Of a DNA stretch of 64,000 nt, positions 10,414 to 20,779 are shown one piece after another (within the stretch, counting starts at the first letter, position 1; each line of letters opens with the position of its first letter). Where the stretch lies: assembly GCF_900114915.1 (NCBI RefSeq), contig NZ_FOUS01000021.1, positions 1 to 64,000 of the forward strand, given 5' to 3'. The translations under genes were made by a program, and so were the position numbers. This DNA is from Bradyrhizobium sp. Rc3b. Its GTDB lineage: Bacteria > Pseudomonadota > Alphaproteobacteria > Rhizobiales > Xanthobacteraceae. Under the pieces are notes generated by a model that was not told the DNA's origin, searched no databases, and worked only from the letters and a program-made list of their open reading frames with translations.

Positions 10414-12117
10414 TCAATCGAACTTATAGGAGGCCTGGAAGAACGTACCCCAGCGCTCCATGCTGTACTTCGCAGATCCGGGCGACTGGTTGATGCAGCC
10501 GTTTCTGCACCCCAAGGAGGCATCCTGTTTGGTCCACATGGCCCAATAGCGGCCACCAACGCCGACGCTGAGGTTGCTGGTGATGAAGTAGGACAGTACG
10601 CCTTCAAGCTGGACTCCGCCGCCACCATTGCCGCGCTGTTCAGTAAAGGTAGTGGCGTCGCGCAAGAGATGATAGTCACGGCCTTTGAAATCGGTCCATG
10701 GCAGGTAAGCAATATCAGCACTTAAGCGCCAACGCTCGGTCAGCATGGTTTCAGCGCTCAGGCCGATTCGAGGCGCATTCCATTGCGTATCCTCGGCGCC
10801 AACGATCCTGTTGTCACCCGGCTTCAAACATCGATGCCGCGGATTAACGAACTCAACGCAGCCGATCCTGTCCGAGCTCTGGCCGTAAGAGGTCCACCCC
10901 ACAAATGCACCGACTTTATAGTTTGTACTTCGCAGGAAATCGTAACCGATATCGGCCGTGTAATATGCGAACCTTCCGTTTGACTGACCGTCGAGGGTGT
11001 TTTGGTAGGGCCGTTCGTCATGGGGCAGCCAATCTTCATTGTTCATTTTCCCTTTGTTGAAGCCCCCGATACCCAGATTGCTCTTCAGGAACACTCCCCA
11101 GGGACTGTCAACACGGCCGAATAACTCCCCGGAACGGCCGTCCAGTCCATGATAAGTAAGCCTCGATATCAATGTGCTGGGGTCTTCAAGCCGGCCATGC
11201 CGAATTGCGCTGTGATCCCACTGGAATCGTCCCCGGCTCAGCCAGATCCGCGAGCCACCTTCGAAGGACCAGCCGGGCGCGTAGGAAACGGGTGGTACGC
11301 TGCGGGCTGGTTTCGCATACAGCGGCGGGTCGGGCCATTGTGCGGCCTCTGGGTCCGCACCAAAGTGGTAGTTCAGGCCAATCTTTCCGATATGATAGTT
11401 GCTGGTCAGGCTGGTTGTGTCCGCCGGCAGAATCGCAAACGGAGGTAACTGCACTGTCGAGCCCGTCGCGATACTCGGCCCACCAAAATGCAGATAGTCA
11501 TATTCGACGTTCACCGACCATGCAGGCGTTAGGGCTTGCTCAACGCCCAGCCCGATGATGCCACCGACCCGACCATAGTCGAAATGGGTTTTCTCCTGTG
11601 GCATGAGGCGGCCTTCAAAGTTGTTGACGACATCGCCCCGATTGTTTTGCCAGGCTAAGCCTGCCTTAACATAGGCCAGCGTGTGTCCGAGCGCGCCAAA
11701 GGCGTAACCGATGCGACCGGTCCCGGTGGCAAAGAAGCTCGGACCTGCCTTGCAATTTGCGCTCACAACCAAGCCGGAAGCGGCGAGGCATGTGTTGGTG
11801 CCCTCGGAGACAGCACCGCTCGCATCCAGCTCGATGCCAAACACCCAACTGTTGTTCTGCCAGTTGTAACCGATCTGGCCACCTGCAAGGAAAGCCGGGG
11901 TATCGACGATGCCGCCAAAGATTGATGGACCGTGTGGATTGCTGAAGGAGGTGCGGCCGTATCCACCGCCGGCGTGCCCGCCAATGTAGCCTCCAGACCA
12001 GTTCCACACCGCCTGTGGCGGTTTAAGTTGTAGCTCAAGGTCAGCCGGCTTGGCTGCGCTGCTTGCGGCGAGCGCAATTGTTGTCGCAACACAAAAAATA
12101 GTTCTCGAACGCATCAT
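10414..12117 (-). CDS. Two-domain outer membrane beta-barrel protein
   Basis: 567 aa with a Sec signal peptide (MMRSRTIFCVATTIALAASS, cleavage near SAAKPA). Residues about 40-270 are an Omp25/RopB-like eight-stranded barrel: WSGGYIGGHAGGGYG, GGQIGYNWQ, GRIGYAFG and the closing KIGLNYHFG. Residues about 290-567 form a second barrel-like domain (SRLTYHGLDGRSGELFGRVD, IGYDFLRSTNYKVGAFVGW, VGVGGRYWAMW) ending in the aromatic terminus ASYKFD. The second half faintly recalls the omptin fold, but its protease residues cannot be assigned. AGGA lies 7 bp before the first ATG. A fragment of the second domain survives at 40728-40863. The function is unknown; a surface or adhesion role is a guess. Confidence 0.85.
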   Translation of the reverse strand: MMRSRTIFCVATTIALAASSAAKPADLELQLKPPQAVWNWSGGYIGGHAGGGYGRTSFSNPHGPSIFGGIVDTPAFLAGGQIGYNWQNNSWVFGIELDASGAVSEGTNTCLAASGLVVSANCKAGPSFFATGTGRIGYAFGALGHTLAYVKAGLAWQNNRGDVVNNFEGRLMPQEKTHFDYGRVGGIIGLGVEQALTPAWSVNVEYDYLHFGGPSIATGSTVQLPPFAILPADTTSLTSNYHIGKIGLNYHFGADPEAAQWPDPPLYAKPARSVPPVSYAPGWSFEGGSRIWLSRGRFQWDHSAIRHGRLEDPSTLISRLTYHGLDGRSGELFGRVDSPWGVFLKSNLGIGGFNKGKMNNEDWLPHDERPYQNTLDGQSNGRFAYYTADIGYDFLRSTNYKVGAFVGWTSYGQSSDRIGCVEFVNPRHRCLKPGDNRIVGAEDTQWNAPRIGLSAETMLTERWRLSADIAYLPWTDFKGRDYHLLRDATTFTEQRGNGGGGVQLEGVLSYFITSNLSVGVGGRYWAMWTKQDASLGCRNGCINQSPGSAKYSMERWGTFFQASYKFD

Positions 12118-13199
12118 AGTTTGTCCTGCACTTCCCAGTTCACGACTCGCCTCCTCAAGTATCGCCGCACGACAAATCGTCGGAGCAGACCAGACACGCG
12201 GTAGCGCTCGCCAGGTCTGTCCCGAAGATCACCGCACTACGATGGGTGATGATTTCCCGAATGAAGCAAACCGCATGCCGAACTGAATTCGTGCATTTCG
12301 CAGAACACGTAAGAGTGTCTCGCGTCAGCTTCCTGACATTGGTCTTAAGGCTGACAGCCGAGATGTCCGGATGAGAGGCGCGGTCGCGGCAAACCCGGTT
12401 GAAATTGCCGTCGGTTGAGAAGCAGCGGAGCAGGAAGGCGAACGCGCGGCACGGAGCTTATTGCGCGAGGATTCCGGGGACATCGATCATGAAAGCGGAC
12501 GCTATTTGCGACCAGCAGAAGTGATCTGCAGCGAGGTCATATCCTTCGGTCCGGCGCCTGTAGGCCGATTTCGTGAGGACGGCTCTTCCGGTGCCATCTG
12601 ATAAGTAGTAATGAGCGCGACGAAAGATGCGGCTCAAGGGGCAATGACCGTGGCTCTGCAACTGGGGCCGCACGAGCGGCATGTCGCTGCTGGGCAGTAC
12701 GAATGCAAATGGTGAGACCCTAGATCAGCATGGTCAGTGAGCGTAGATCTGGCTCATTGCGCGAGAACAATATTGTCTCCCAACTGCACGAGCACGGTAT
12801 GACCCCGACACATTTATCATGAACGTCAAACCTCTATCAGGACGCTACCTCTCGTTCGCCGAACGTGAGGAGATCGCCATGAAGAGGAGGCTCGCGTGAG
12901 GAACGGACCTGCACTCGACCCGACATGGCGCTGAGGAGTGCGCGCCCCCACTGCCCGCGTAATCGTCAGCATGCCCGACCAATCGCGCCGGTCGCTGAGT
13001 TGGGATCAAGGAGCTGAGCTGGCTCAGCATGCGCATTTAAGGATCGATGCAGGCCTGCATTTCTACGACCCTCACAGCCTTTGGCAGCGCGGCACCTACG
13101 GGAACCCGAATGGGCTGCTGCGCCAGTACTTTCCAATAGGGACCGATCTCCGCATGCACTGCAGCCTGACGCCGTGTCTTCTCGCCAGGCGGTTGAGGC
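12118..13199. other. Non-coding stretch; 12230-12400 is duplicated at 40864-41040
   Basis: The upstream region of the outer membrane gene. Roughly 12230-12400 (starting CACCGCACTACGATG) matches 40864-41040, where it is joined directly to a fragment of the same gene. That shows the second copy suffered an internal deletion of about 1.47 kb. No gene is supported to the left edge of the JetA remnant. Confidence 0.6.
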
Positions 13200-14339
13200 C
13201 ATTGATGGCCGCATGCAGCAGCTTGGCGTCGGTCGGAACTCCTCGAGCGTGATCGTGAATTCACCCAGCCCCACGGAGCGACCGACCGCAGCCAGGTTCG
13301 GGATGGCCCGGTAGGCGAAGAAATCAGGAATGCTTTCGATCTCGATCTCAGATGACGACACGCCTCGCGACCTTGCATCTGCCGGCGAGCGAACTCGAGC
13401 AGCTTCTGGTCGGACACGCGCACCATCCGGTCGAACTCGGTCGTGGCCTGGACATAGGCCCGCAGTAGGGATCCTGTTTCGGGACCTTGAAGCGCGTCCG
13501 CTCGGGTGGGGCCTTCGGAGGCGGCGGCATGTACAGCGCGAGCGACTGATTGGCAGACCGACGTCGGGCGACCTCAGACGGATCTCCACTTCCTCGCTGC
13601 CCATCTTCGAGAGTTGCTCGATCAGCCGGACGATCCGTTCCGCGGACCCTTCTCCCATGATGTCCATGTAGTGGACGGTGGTGCGGATGCGACGTTCGAA
13701 CCGGTCACGGAAATCTTCGATCTTGTCCATGAAGGGACCGACGTCCTCAAAGACGCTCTTGATCTTCCCGAGTTCGGCGATGGCCCGCTCCTCCGCCGCA
13801 ACGATCGTGGCGCCCGCGGCCATGACACCCTGCTCGATGTAGGCGCGCGAAATCTTACCGACGAGCCCGGCGTCCGCGAGCATGTCGCCCGCCAGGGAGG
13901 TGATCGTGCGACGGTGACGGTAGGGATTGTTGGACGTCTTGAGTTGCTTGTAGTCGGCGATCAGCAGCCCGTCGACGAAGTCCTGAAAGAACGTGCGGAG
14001 GATGGCGGCCGCGTTCGGATTGCCCAGAATGCGGTCCTCGATCTCGCGCATGCCGGCGAGGATGCGGCGCATGCTGCGGGCAAACCGCAAGGCCGTGTCG
14101 TGCGCGTTGGCCAGACCTTGGGCCATCGTCTCCGGCTCGCGGTACGCGGCCTCAAGGTTGTTCTTGACGTCGACCACGGGGCCGGCGACGCGCACGCGGC
14201 TGTTACCGAAGTCGGTGATCGCGCCCAGCACCATGAACGCGTCCGGGTTCATGTCCACGTAGGTGCGCCATTTCTCGGTTTCTTCGGTGAGCCAGACCAA
14301 ATCGAATTCGCTATTTCTATGACTATCAAGCAGCGCCAC
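13200..14339 (-). pseudogene. Decayed Wadjet JetA homologue
   Basis: An open frame from 14339 to about 13560 matches the middle of the intact JetA at 47705-49234. Aligned pairs include FARSMRRILAGMREIEDRI with FTKSLRAILADLKRIRRTV, RTFFQDFVDGLLIADYKQL with EAFFEEFVDQLLLKDFESI, and SVFEDVGPFMDKIEDFRDRF with SIFEQIGEMFERIEAFRRQL. After KMGSEEVEIRLRSPDV the frame is lost. Later JetA pieces appear in other frames (VSDQKLLEFARRQMQGREA near 13420; SSSEIEIESIPDFFAYRAI near 13340). The N-terminal hundred or so residues and jetB-D are missing. It is not a recent copy of the intact gene. Confidence 0.75.
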
Positions 14340-14893
14340 GTTTAAGGGCGCTCGCGATTTATCCGAATGGATGGTTCATGAGCGCGAGCGAGCGCGCTAA
14401 TCCTGAATTGTATGAACTGTTCCGGCACTGGCTCGTGCAATGGCGTCATGTTTGCGCAACAGGCTGCCCCCCATCGTGGGGCGTCACCGAATTTGGCAAG
14501 CGGATCACGGAACGGCAGGCAAAGGGGCTTACTAGGCGGCGGGTCCCTCTTTTGCCGGCATGTCACACGGCCCAAGCACCCCCGGAAAAGCTCTAGCCGC
14601 TCAGACAAATGGTTGACAAGGTCGACGACTAGAGAGGCGATTCTCCCGGGAGAGGGCGGTCACGGCATTCACTTTTTCCATATTTCAACGATTATTGAAT
14701 TTGCCGCCGATGCCACCCGCACGATCATGTGGATGAGCGGATGGTGGGTCATCGCCGAACCCGAGGTATGCAGCAGCGCGGTGATGCGGCCACGTGCACC
14801 GAGAGGCCCGGATTTGCAACGATGATCGTCATCGCCTCGGAAGCCGCGTGGAACAGCAGGCCATAAGTGCCGATCGCACCTTAATGGGCAACA
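14340..14893. other. Non-coding stretch
   Basis: No supported gene or RNA. Short frames show no domain and no start signal. Confidence 0.45.
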
Positions 14894-17566
14894 CTAGTGA
14901 ACCTGAACCCGCGGTAAGCGCGCCGCAGGCAAGCGGACGATGATCTTGCTGTCCGTGATGTCGACGACTTCCTTGCGCTTCCTCCCGTCATCGTACCGCA
15001 ATTCGAACGTCACTCCCGATGCAGATGGGACAAACGGCTCAGGCGTAAAGCTGATCCACCCCTCCGCCAAATTCAGATTGATCGGTCCAACCGCCCGGAA
15101 TCGGGCGTCAAGCAGCACCAAGTCGAATCGGAGAGACTGGAGCCGCACGTTGAGCCGTCGCCGCACGCCATCACGTGGCCAGATACGCAGGGTGTGAGCG
15201 AACGTCTCCATGATGCCACCGTGACAAACCTGCCCAAAGATGGGATCGTCGGCAACGATCGTCGCAGCAGCGCGGACCGCCCCACAAAACCCCAGGTCGA
15301 TCTCGCACGAGTAATACCACGTTCCACGGTGATGCGGCTGACCGAGCCATGTGGTCCCGCTCGGCGCCGGCTCGAAGCCGCCACCGGCCGCGCCGTCATT
15401 CTCCTCGCCTGGATACCAATAGCCATAACCGGCCGACGCAGGGCCGCTGTTCAGCAAAGCCCACGCGCTGAGTTGTGACGCATATCCGAGACGAAGGGTT
15501 GGATGCGGGTCGACTGCATCGTTCAGCGCATGATCAAGCAGCGCCCAGCCGCCCATCTGCGCCATGTAAGTCAGCGTATAGGCGTCGCCCGCAGTTCCGC
15601 GATAATCGCTGCCCAGGTAATAATAAGCAGGTTCCAGCCAGCCACGGCAGAACAGATTTGCAGCGATCTGACGCTCCGCGAAGGCACGGGCTGCCGCCTT
15701 CGAAACCCCCATGGCGACAGGGTCATCAAGGGCCGAGCGCGCCAGTGCCTGTGTTGATTCGAAGGCTGTGGAATCGAACGGATATTCCGATTTGAACAGG
15801 TCCGCCTTCGGATCGACGAAGCCGCGCACCTTACGCGCCCAGTGCGCCTCCAACGTCGCCGCCTCGCGCATCAAGCCCGCCGTCGCGAGCGCCGAAACCA
15901 GTTCGGGGATCACACATTCGTTGTAGAAGCCGGTGCGGTAGGCAGACCACATCACCACGCGCATAGGCACCGTGAACATGGCCAGCGCCGTACCGTAGGC
16001 GCGTACCAAATAATCTCGTGCGCTCTGGCGGGTGGGTATCGCGGGATGGTCATGCGCGATGCGGTGCATGGCCAAATACATCGCGAAGATGTGCGGATAG
16101 TCATAAGGCCGCCAGATATGCAGGCGGCCCTTTGGGCCGGGATCGCTGCTATCCCGGTTCTGCTTCCAATCGGGTATGCCGTAGAGGCCGTAGGCGTATG
16201 CCTCCTGTGTGGTACGTTGCAGCCCGCCCCAGACGAACGTATCGATATATCGGTCCAGCGCCGCCACTTCCGCCGCATCAGGATGCTCGGCATTCTTGGT
16301 TGCAAGGTAAGCGGGCTTGCTCAGCCCGGGATCGTCGCACGTCACCTCGTAGATGCGCCAGCCCTTGATCCGGTCGTAATTGTCCGGGCCAAGCAGGATC
16401 TGCGTCTCCATGTTCCACTCGCCAAACAAACCGTCGTACCATTTGGACGGGTCACGATGCTGCCGCTTCACGATGAAGGCTGCGCGCTTCTTCATCATCG
16501 TCTCGACGGGCTCGGTAGCGAAGAATTCAAGAAAGGTCTGGCGCGCACCCGGCTGGTGCAGGGTCAGCCGGTTCTCGCCCAATCGCGAAAACCGGACCCG
16601 CCACAGTCGCCTGCCAGCCCGATCCGGCAACCGTTGCACCACCGTGTCGCGCGTAAATTCCGCTTCGATTCGCTCCACCGGAATGGAGGACGCGAGCGCG
16701 ATGTCGACATGCAGGTCGTTGGGAACCGTCATGCCCGGCATTACTTCCACGTCCACCAGGCCGGCGTCCGCGATAGCCCTGCGCGCCGCCTCATAATCGG
16801 CAACCCACCGGAAGCGGAGACGGTAACGCCGTCCCTCGGCCGGCGACAGGAACAGGGAATGGGTCGGCTGCCGCCAACGAGTCCTTCCCTCCACTGCCTC
16901 GCCGGCGGCCGCCCCGCCCAAGATGTAGGCGCACCACGTCCCACTGGCTTCGGCCGAATCCTTGTGGACATCCCAATATTCCAGTGACGTGTCCGCTTCC
17001 GGTAAGAGCATGAGGAAGGGACCGGTGCTGTTGCCGCGAATCCAGAAGATGTGCGATCCATGCCCCGAGATGAAGCTGTGCTTCAAAACAGCCACCGACA
17101 CCGGTTGCCCTGCCGGAAATTCGGTGTTCATCGGCATGGGCAAATAGAGGTCGCCAACCTCCACTCTCGCCATGCCGTCGTTCCGCAGCATGATCTCCCA
17201 CGTCAATCCAGCCTCGTCGACTGCGAGGCGGGTCGAGAGAAGGACGCCGGCATCGCGGGCTGCCAGTTCAACGGCCGCGCTATGCATCGGCTTCGTTGCA
17301 TCAACGCCGGTTCGAAGCGTATGCCACTCGGATCCGGCATGCCGAACTCTAGCGTGAGCTGTCCCCAGCACGGCTCCAGGCAGGACATAATCCGTGTCAT
17401 ACGTATCGTTACGATAACGCAACGAGGTAATGCCGTCTTGGGTGCACCCAACGACGAAGGGAGAGTCGGCCGCCTTCAACTCCATGGCAACCTCGCGCTG
17501 CGGCCGATTGGGTATAGACACCGTAACGCCCCCGAACAACGCGCCACCCAAGAAGCTACTGCACAA
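14894..17566 (-). CDS. DUF5695-like large protein, probable carbohydrate-active; signal peptide lost by frameshift
   Basis: 890 aa. An N-terminal beta-rich part (residues about 30-350) precedes an alpha-helical, toroid-like part containing LFGEWNMETQILLGPDNYD and FVWGGLQRTTQEAYAYG, which I associate with DUF5695 proteins (putative glycoside-hydrolase-like). A beta-rich C-terminus follows. No catalytic residues can be assigned with confidence. The in-frame start is a poor TTG at 17566. One frame away, from the ATG at 17603, the strand reads MSKVWTYTRRTML and then stops; joined by a one-base shift to FLGGALFGGVTVS it forms a typical twin-arginine signal. The ancestral protein was therefore probably exported, and the present gene may be a recent frameshift mutant (or contain a sequencing error). 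It has no operon partners. Confidence 0.7.
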   Translation of the reverse strand: MCSSFLGGALFGGVTVSIPNRPQREVAMELKAADSPFVVGCTQDGITSLRYRNDTYDTDYVLPGAVLGTAHARVRHAGSEWHTLRTGVDATKPMHSAAVELAARDAGVLLSTRLAVDEAGLTWEIMLRNDGMARVEVGDLYLPMPMNTEFPAGQPVSVAVLKHSFISGHGSHIFWIRGNSTGPFLMLLPEADTSLEYWDVHKDSAEASGTWCAYILGGAAAGEAVEGRTRWRQPTHSLFLSPAEGRRYRLRFRWVADYEAARRAIADAGLVDVEVMPGMTVPNDLHVDIALASSIPVERIEAEFTRDTVVQRLPDRAGRRLWRVRFSRLGENRLTLHQPGARQTFLEFFATEPVETMMKKRAAFIVKRQHRDPSKWYDGLFGEWNMETQILLGPDNYDRIKGWRIYEVTCDDPGLSKPAYLATKNAEHPDAAEVAALDRYIDTFVWGGLQRTTQEAYAYGLYGIPDWKQNRDSSDPGPKGRLHIWRPYDYPHIFAMYLAMHRIAHDHPAIPTRQSARDYLVRAYGTALAMFTVPMRVVMWSAYRTGFYNECVIPELVSALATAGLMREAATLEAHWARKVRGFVDPKADLFKSEYPFDSTAFESTQALARSALDDPVAMGVSKAAARAFAERQIAANLFCRGWLEPAYYYLGSDYRGTAGDAYTLTYMAQMGGWALLDHALNDAVDPHPTLRLGYASQLSAWALLNSGPASAGYGYWYPGEENDGAAGGGFEPAPSGTTWLGQPHHRGTWYYSCEIDLGFCGAVRAAATIVADDPIFGQVCHGGIMETFAHTLRIWPRDGVRRRLNVRLQSLRFDLVLLDARFRAVGPINLNLAEGWISFTPEPFVPSASGVTFELRYDDGRKRKEVVDITDSKIIVRLPAARLPRVQVH

Positions 17567-17603
17567 GCATCGTACGACGCGTATACGTCCAGACTTTGGA
17601 CAT

Positions 17604-18862
17604 GCCTTTGCTCTTCGTCATCAACCGTATCCGGTATCGCCTCATCCGGATGATCAAGGCATGCCGTTTCGCGCCGTAAACGTCAACGCGATAAAGCGAC
17701 AGGCCTGCAATCGCTAGATGCGGAGTGAATTGATCGTCGCCAGAGGACAAAATGACCTCCATAGTACAAGAAAATGGAAGGCGCTGAAGAAAAATTTGGC
17801 AACTAGAGTGGCGGCTTGATTTGCACGGCGATCTGGTGAGGTCGCCCTACAATCAACAATACTTACGATTGCTAAACCCGCAAATCGAAAGGCGGTCGTG
17901 GGAATCGAGCGCGCGCTCAGAGACGCGCGAGCAGCAATCGTCACGGAACTTCAAATGTGATTGCTCGGGATTGGATCGTTAAGGCGCCGGTGGACCTGCC
18001 GCCCGAGCTGCTCTACGAACACCCAGGAGAAGCCGAAACGGGGCGTTCGGCCCTGCGCGCGACTGGCTCAGTGTCACGAGCGGGTCCGGAATGCGATGCG
18101 TGCCGTTATGGATTCTGCGCCGCTACTGCGCAGGCTCGAGATGCACTCGGACGCCGGATCGAGCGGTAGCAGCGAGAGCTAGTGCCGAAAACATGATGCA
18201 TGTTGCTGACGCCGCTCAACGGTCAAATCGGCGAACGATGGCGATTTGTCGGCATCGTTGAGATGCGAAGAACCGGCAATTGGCCGGCCGACTGCTTCAC
18301 GGCCCAGGAATTCGCGATCTGCATCGTCAACGCTAGACAAGCCAAAGCATGACGCACTCACGCGCCGATCATCGGAATGGAAAAAACTCGTTAACGGTAA
18401 GAAAACCGATACGACGCTTTGTCAGGTTTGTTGGGTTCGTCACACAGGTGTTTCGACCTGTCGCAGAGCGAACGGATTGAGAAGCAATTGAACGGGAGTC
18501 CGGCGTATCAGCGAAGTGGCACAAGTTTTGATGCTTTTGCTTGCGGCGTGGCAGGAGTTGCCGAGTAGACATCGCTTCAGGTGGCCGTGATGGGTGGCGC
18601 AGAGGAGGGAAAGCCGCATAACGGGCGTCCGTCAAATCGCATGCTATTAGATGCTGATAGATCGAACCTCCGACGCTATGCGGGAGCCCTTGTCGACCTC
18701 TGGAAGAAGAGTTCGAAGAGTGACGCAGCCGACTTTGCTGGATGGCGAGTGCTGGTAGAGCAGGGTCCAGATCTTGTACGCGCTCGAGCTTCTCTTGTTT
18801 TTCTTGACGTCAGCAGTGCGACGGGCGTCGGCTCTGACCGAAAGTCCTGGAGAGGTGCTTGA
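17604..18862. other. Long leader region before the SelA-like gene
   Basis: About 1.26 kb without a recognisable gene. A 93-codon + strand frame (18581-18862) ends with its TGA touching the next ATG and could be translated, but shows no domain and no clear ribosome-binding site. The promoter of the 18863 gene is presumably here. Confidence 0.4.
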
Positions 18863-20368
18863 ATGAACTTAGATGATTGCGATCGTGCGCCGCATGACAG
18901 CGCCGCTGCAGGTCAAGTGTTCCGCGATCTCGGCGTTGAGCCGATCATTAATTGCACCGGCGTACGTACGTCTTACGGCGGGTGCAATCCAGCCCGGTCC
19001 GTGCTCGCCGCAATGGAAGCGTCTGGTCAAAGCTTTGTCATTCTGAACGAACTCGCGGAAGCGGTCGGACGGAAATTGGCTGCGCTCACCGGTGCCGAAT
19101 GGGGGCTCGTGACCGCTGGAAGTGCAGCAGCAGTAAGTCAGGCGGTTGCTGCTTGCGTGGCTGGTAACGATCCAGAAAGGATGATGAAGCTCCCGTTACG
19201 AGGGGAGAAAATGGTGGTTGTCGCTGCTGATCAGCGAATGGCTTACGAGCATGCAATTCGAGCAGTCGGTTGTTTTGTGCTTCCTATCGGTCGTGCCGCA
19301 GACCTGGATCAGCTTCCAATTGAGAAGATCGCAGCAATATGTGTTGTTGCTTCAGATATTCCAAAGTCGGTCTTGTCCTTTGACCAAATTGCTCTGCGCG
19401 CCAAACAACTGGGAATTCCGCTGATTGTAGACGGGGCCGGAGCAGCCCCAAGATTTCCCAACGTTTGGCTTCAAAATGGAGCCGATCTACTGATCCATTC
19501 AGGCGGCAAGTATATCAGCGGACCTCAATCTACTGGCTTCTTGCTTGGCTCGGAAAGATTATGCAGAGCTGCTTACCTGAATGGGCCTCCCGGCCAATCG
19601 TTTGGTCGGTCAATGAAGGTCGGAAAAGACGAGATCATTGGCGCTTACGTCGCGTTGGAGCAATGGGTAAAGGGAGGGGGGGCTCGTGCGATGGAACGAT
19701 GGCGAGAGTGTATTTCGATAATGAAGCGCGAGTTTTTGAGCGTGCCTAGCCTCTCGGTCGAAGAGATTGAACCAGACGCTGCATTCTGTAATCCACGAAT
19801 AGCAGTCTCATGGGAGGTCGAAACATTCTCGGCAAACGCCGACCTGATCGTCAAAAAGCTGGCCAGCGCTCGCCCACGCATTGTGTTGCACGACTGTTGG
19901 CAACGCCCGCAACGGATCGTCGTCGATCCCACCAATCTGACCAAAGTCGAAGCCGAGATTGTTGGCCGTTCGATCGTTCATGCCATTACAGAATCGCCTT
20001 TAGCGCCAGCCGCACCACCAGAGCGCGCTTTCGAGGAGCTGGCGGGAGCTTGGCAGGTCTATATCGACTTTCTTCACGGCAGCGCTGTCCATGCGTTCAT
20101 GCTGCGACAGGATCGTCAAAATATTGCGGGCACGCACGTCGGCGTTGAGGTCTCGGGCAACTGCCGGGGCAATATAATTGGATCGAAATTGAAGCTGTTT
20201 TCGCAATTGCCGGGCGATCCATTGGGCTTAGACTATGAGTTCGAAGGGACGCTTCGCGATGGCAGCCTGACAGGCGTTGTTCACTTGGGTGCATCCGCAG
20301 CCAAGTACAGCGGCATTACCTTTAGGCGGCAATTCGGACAAGCGAGTTGGCGCGCTAAGCGTACCTGA
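18863..20368 (+). CDS. SelA/DgaE-fold PLP-dependent enzyme, phosphonate cluster
   Basis: 501 aa, a fold-type I PLP enzyme related to selenocysteine synthase (SelA) and glucosaminate-6-phosphate ammonia-lyase. Visible are the N-terminal EPIINCTGVRTSYGG, the PLP-contact Asp in IVDGAG (D190) and the Schiff-base Lys in HSGGKYISGPQSTG (K216). The last 120 residues form a beta-rich domain (AFEELAGAWQVYIDF...LEYEFEGT-type pattern) also found in some SelA-like enzymes. GGAGAGG lies 7 bp before ATG 18863. As the first + strand gene of the cluster, with no phosphonopyruvate decarboxylase or classic AEP transaminase nearby, it is a candidate for an amino-transfer, elimination or lyase step on a phosphonate intermediate. 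The substrate is inferred from context only. Confidence 0.8.
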   Translation: MNLDDCDRAPHDSAAAGQVFRDLGVEPIINCTGVRTSYGGCNPARSVLAAMEASGQSFVILNELAEAVGRKLAALTGAEWGLVTAGSAAAVSQAVAACVAGNDPERMMKLPLRGEKMVVVAADQRMAYEHAIRAVGCFVLPIGRAADLDQLPIEKIAAICVVASDIPKSVLSFDQIALRAKQLGIPLIVDGAGAAPRFPNVWLQNGADLLIHSGGKYISGPQSTGFLLGSERLCRAAYLNGPPGQSFGRSMKVGKDEIIGAYVALEQWVKGGGARAMERWRECISIMKREFLSVPSLSVEEIEPDAAFCNPRIAVSWEVETFSANADLIVKKLASARPRIVLHDCWQRPQRIVVDPTNLTKVEAEIVGRSIVHAITESPLAPAAPPERAFEELAGAWQVYIDFLHGSAVHAFMLRQDRQNIAGTHVGVEVSGNCRGNIIGSKLKLFSQLPGDPLGLDYEFEGTLRDGSLTGVVHLGASAAKYSGITFRRQFGQASWRAKRT

Positions 20369-20779
20369 ACAAAACACACCGGTGGTGTAAAATGTGCAAG
20401 TCGTCCCCAGCGGCCGGTGCTTTAACGGTAAGTCCTAGCAAACTGCAGATGCTGAGGACGGATCATCTTCGACGGCAAGTCAGCCCAGTCCATGCTCGCA
20501 TCGTTTCATTGGCCGTGGCCAAGCTGATTGCTTCGTTGGCTGCCCGGAATGCAATGGGGGCCGGACCGTTTGATCGTGTCGTTGGTGTAGACCAAGGTTA
20601 CATAGAGGCCTGCCGGCGAGGTGCGTGGTTAAGCCGTCACAACCTGCCCGCACAGCGGTCGACAGTCGGCCCGCCCCGTCGTTCGCATCATCGTATGGCT
20701 AGAACGAAACAGATGGACAAATCGCGGGCGAACAGAGCCTCTTTGCGCAGGTGATCCGCATTATCTAGGCACTCGGCAT
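20369..20779. other. Spacer between SelA-like and MFS genes
   Basis: 411 bp. A 120-codon frame (20392-20754) is open but Arg/Ser-rich with no domain, so I do not call it. No terminator hairpin with a T-run is visible. Confidence 0.4.

Noticed and set aside
12326..12345. GTCAGCTTCCTGAC as a possible tts box
   Set aside because: The central TCGAAAG part is missing and no gene starts downstream in that direction.
15842..16987. 381-codon + strand frame opposite the DUF5695-like gene
   Set aside because: It is antisense to a clearly coding frame with family motifs; its His/Arg-rich content is typical of a GC-rich shadow frame.
18515..18530. Sigma-54-like sequence TGGCACAAGTTTTGAT
   Set aside because: The -24 GG is present but the -12 position reads GA instead of the required GC.
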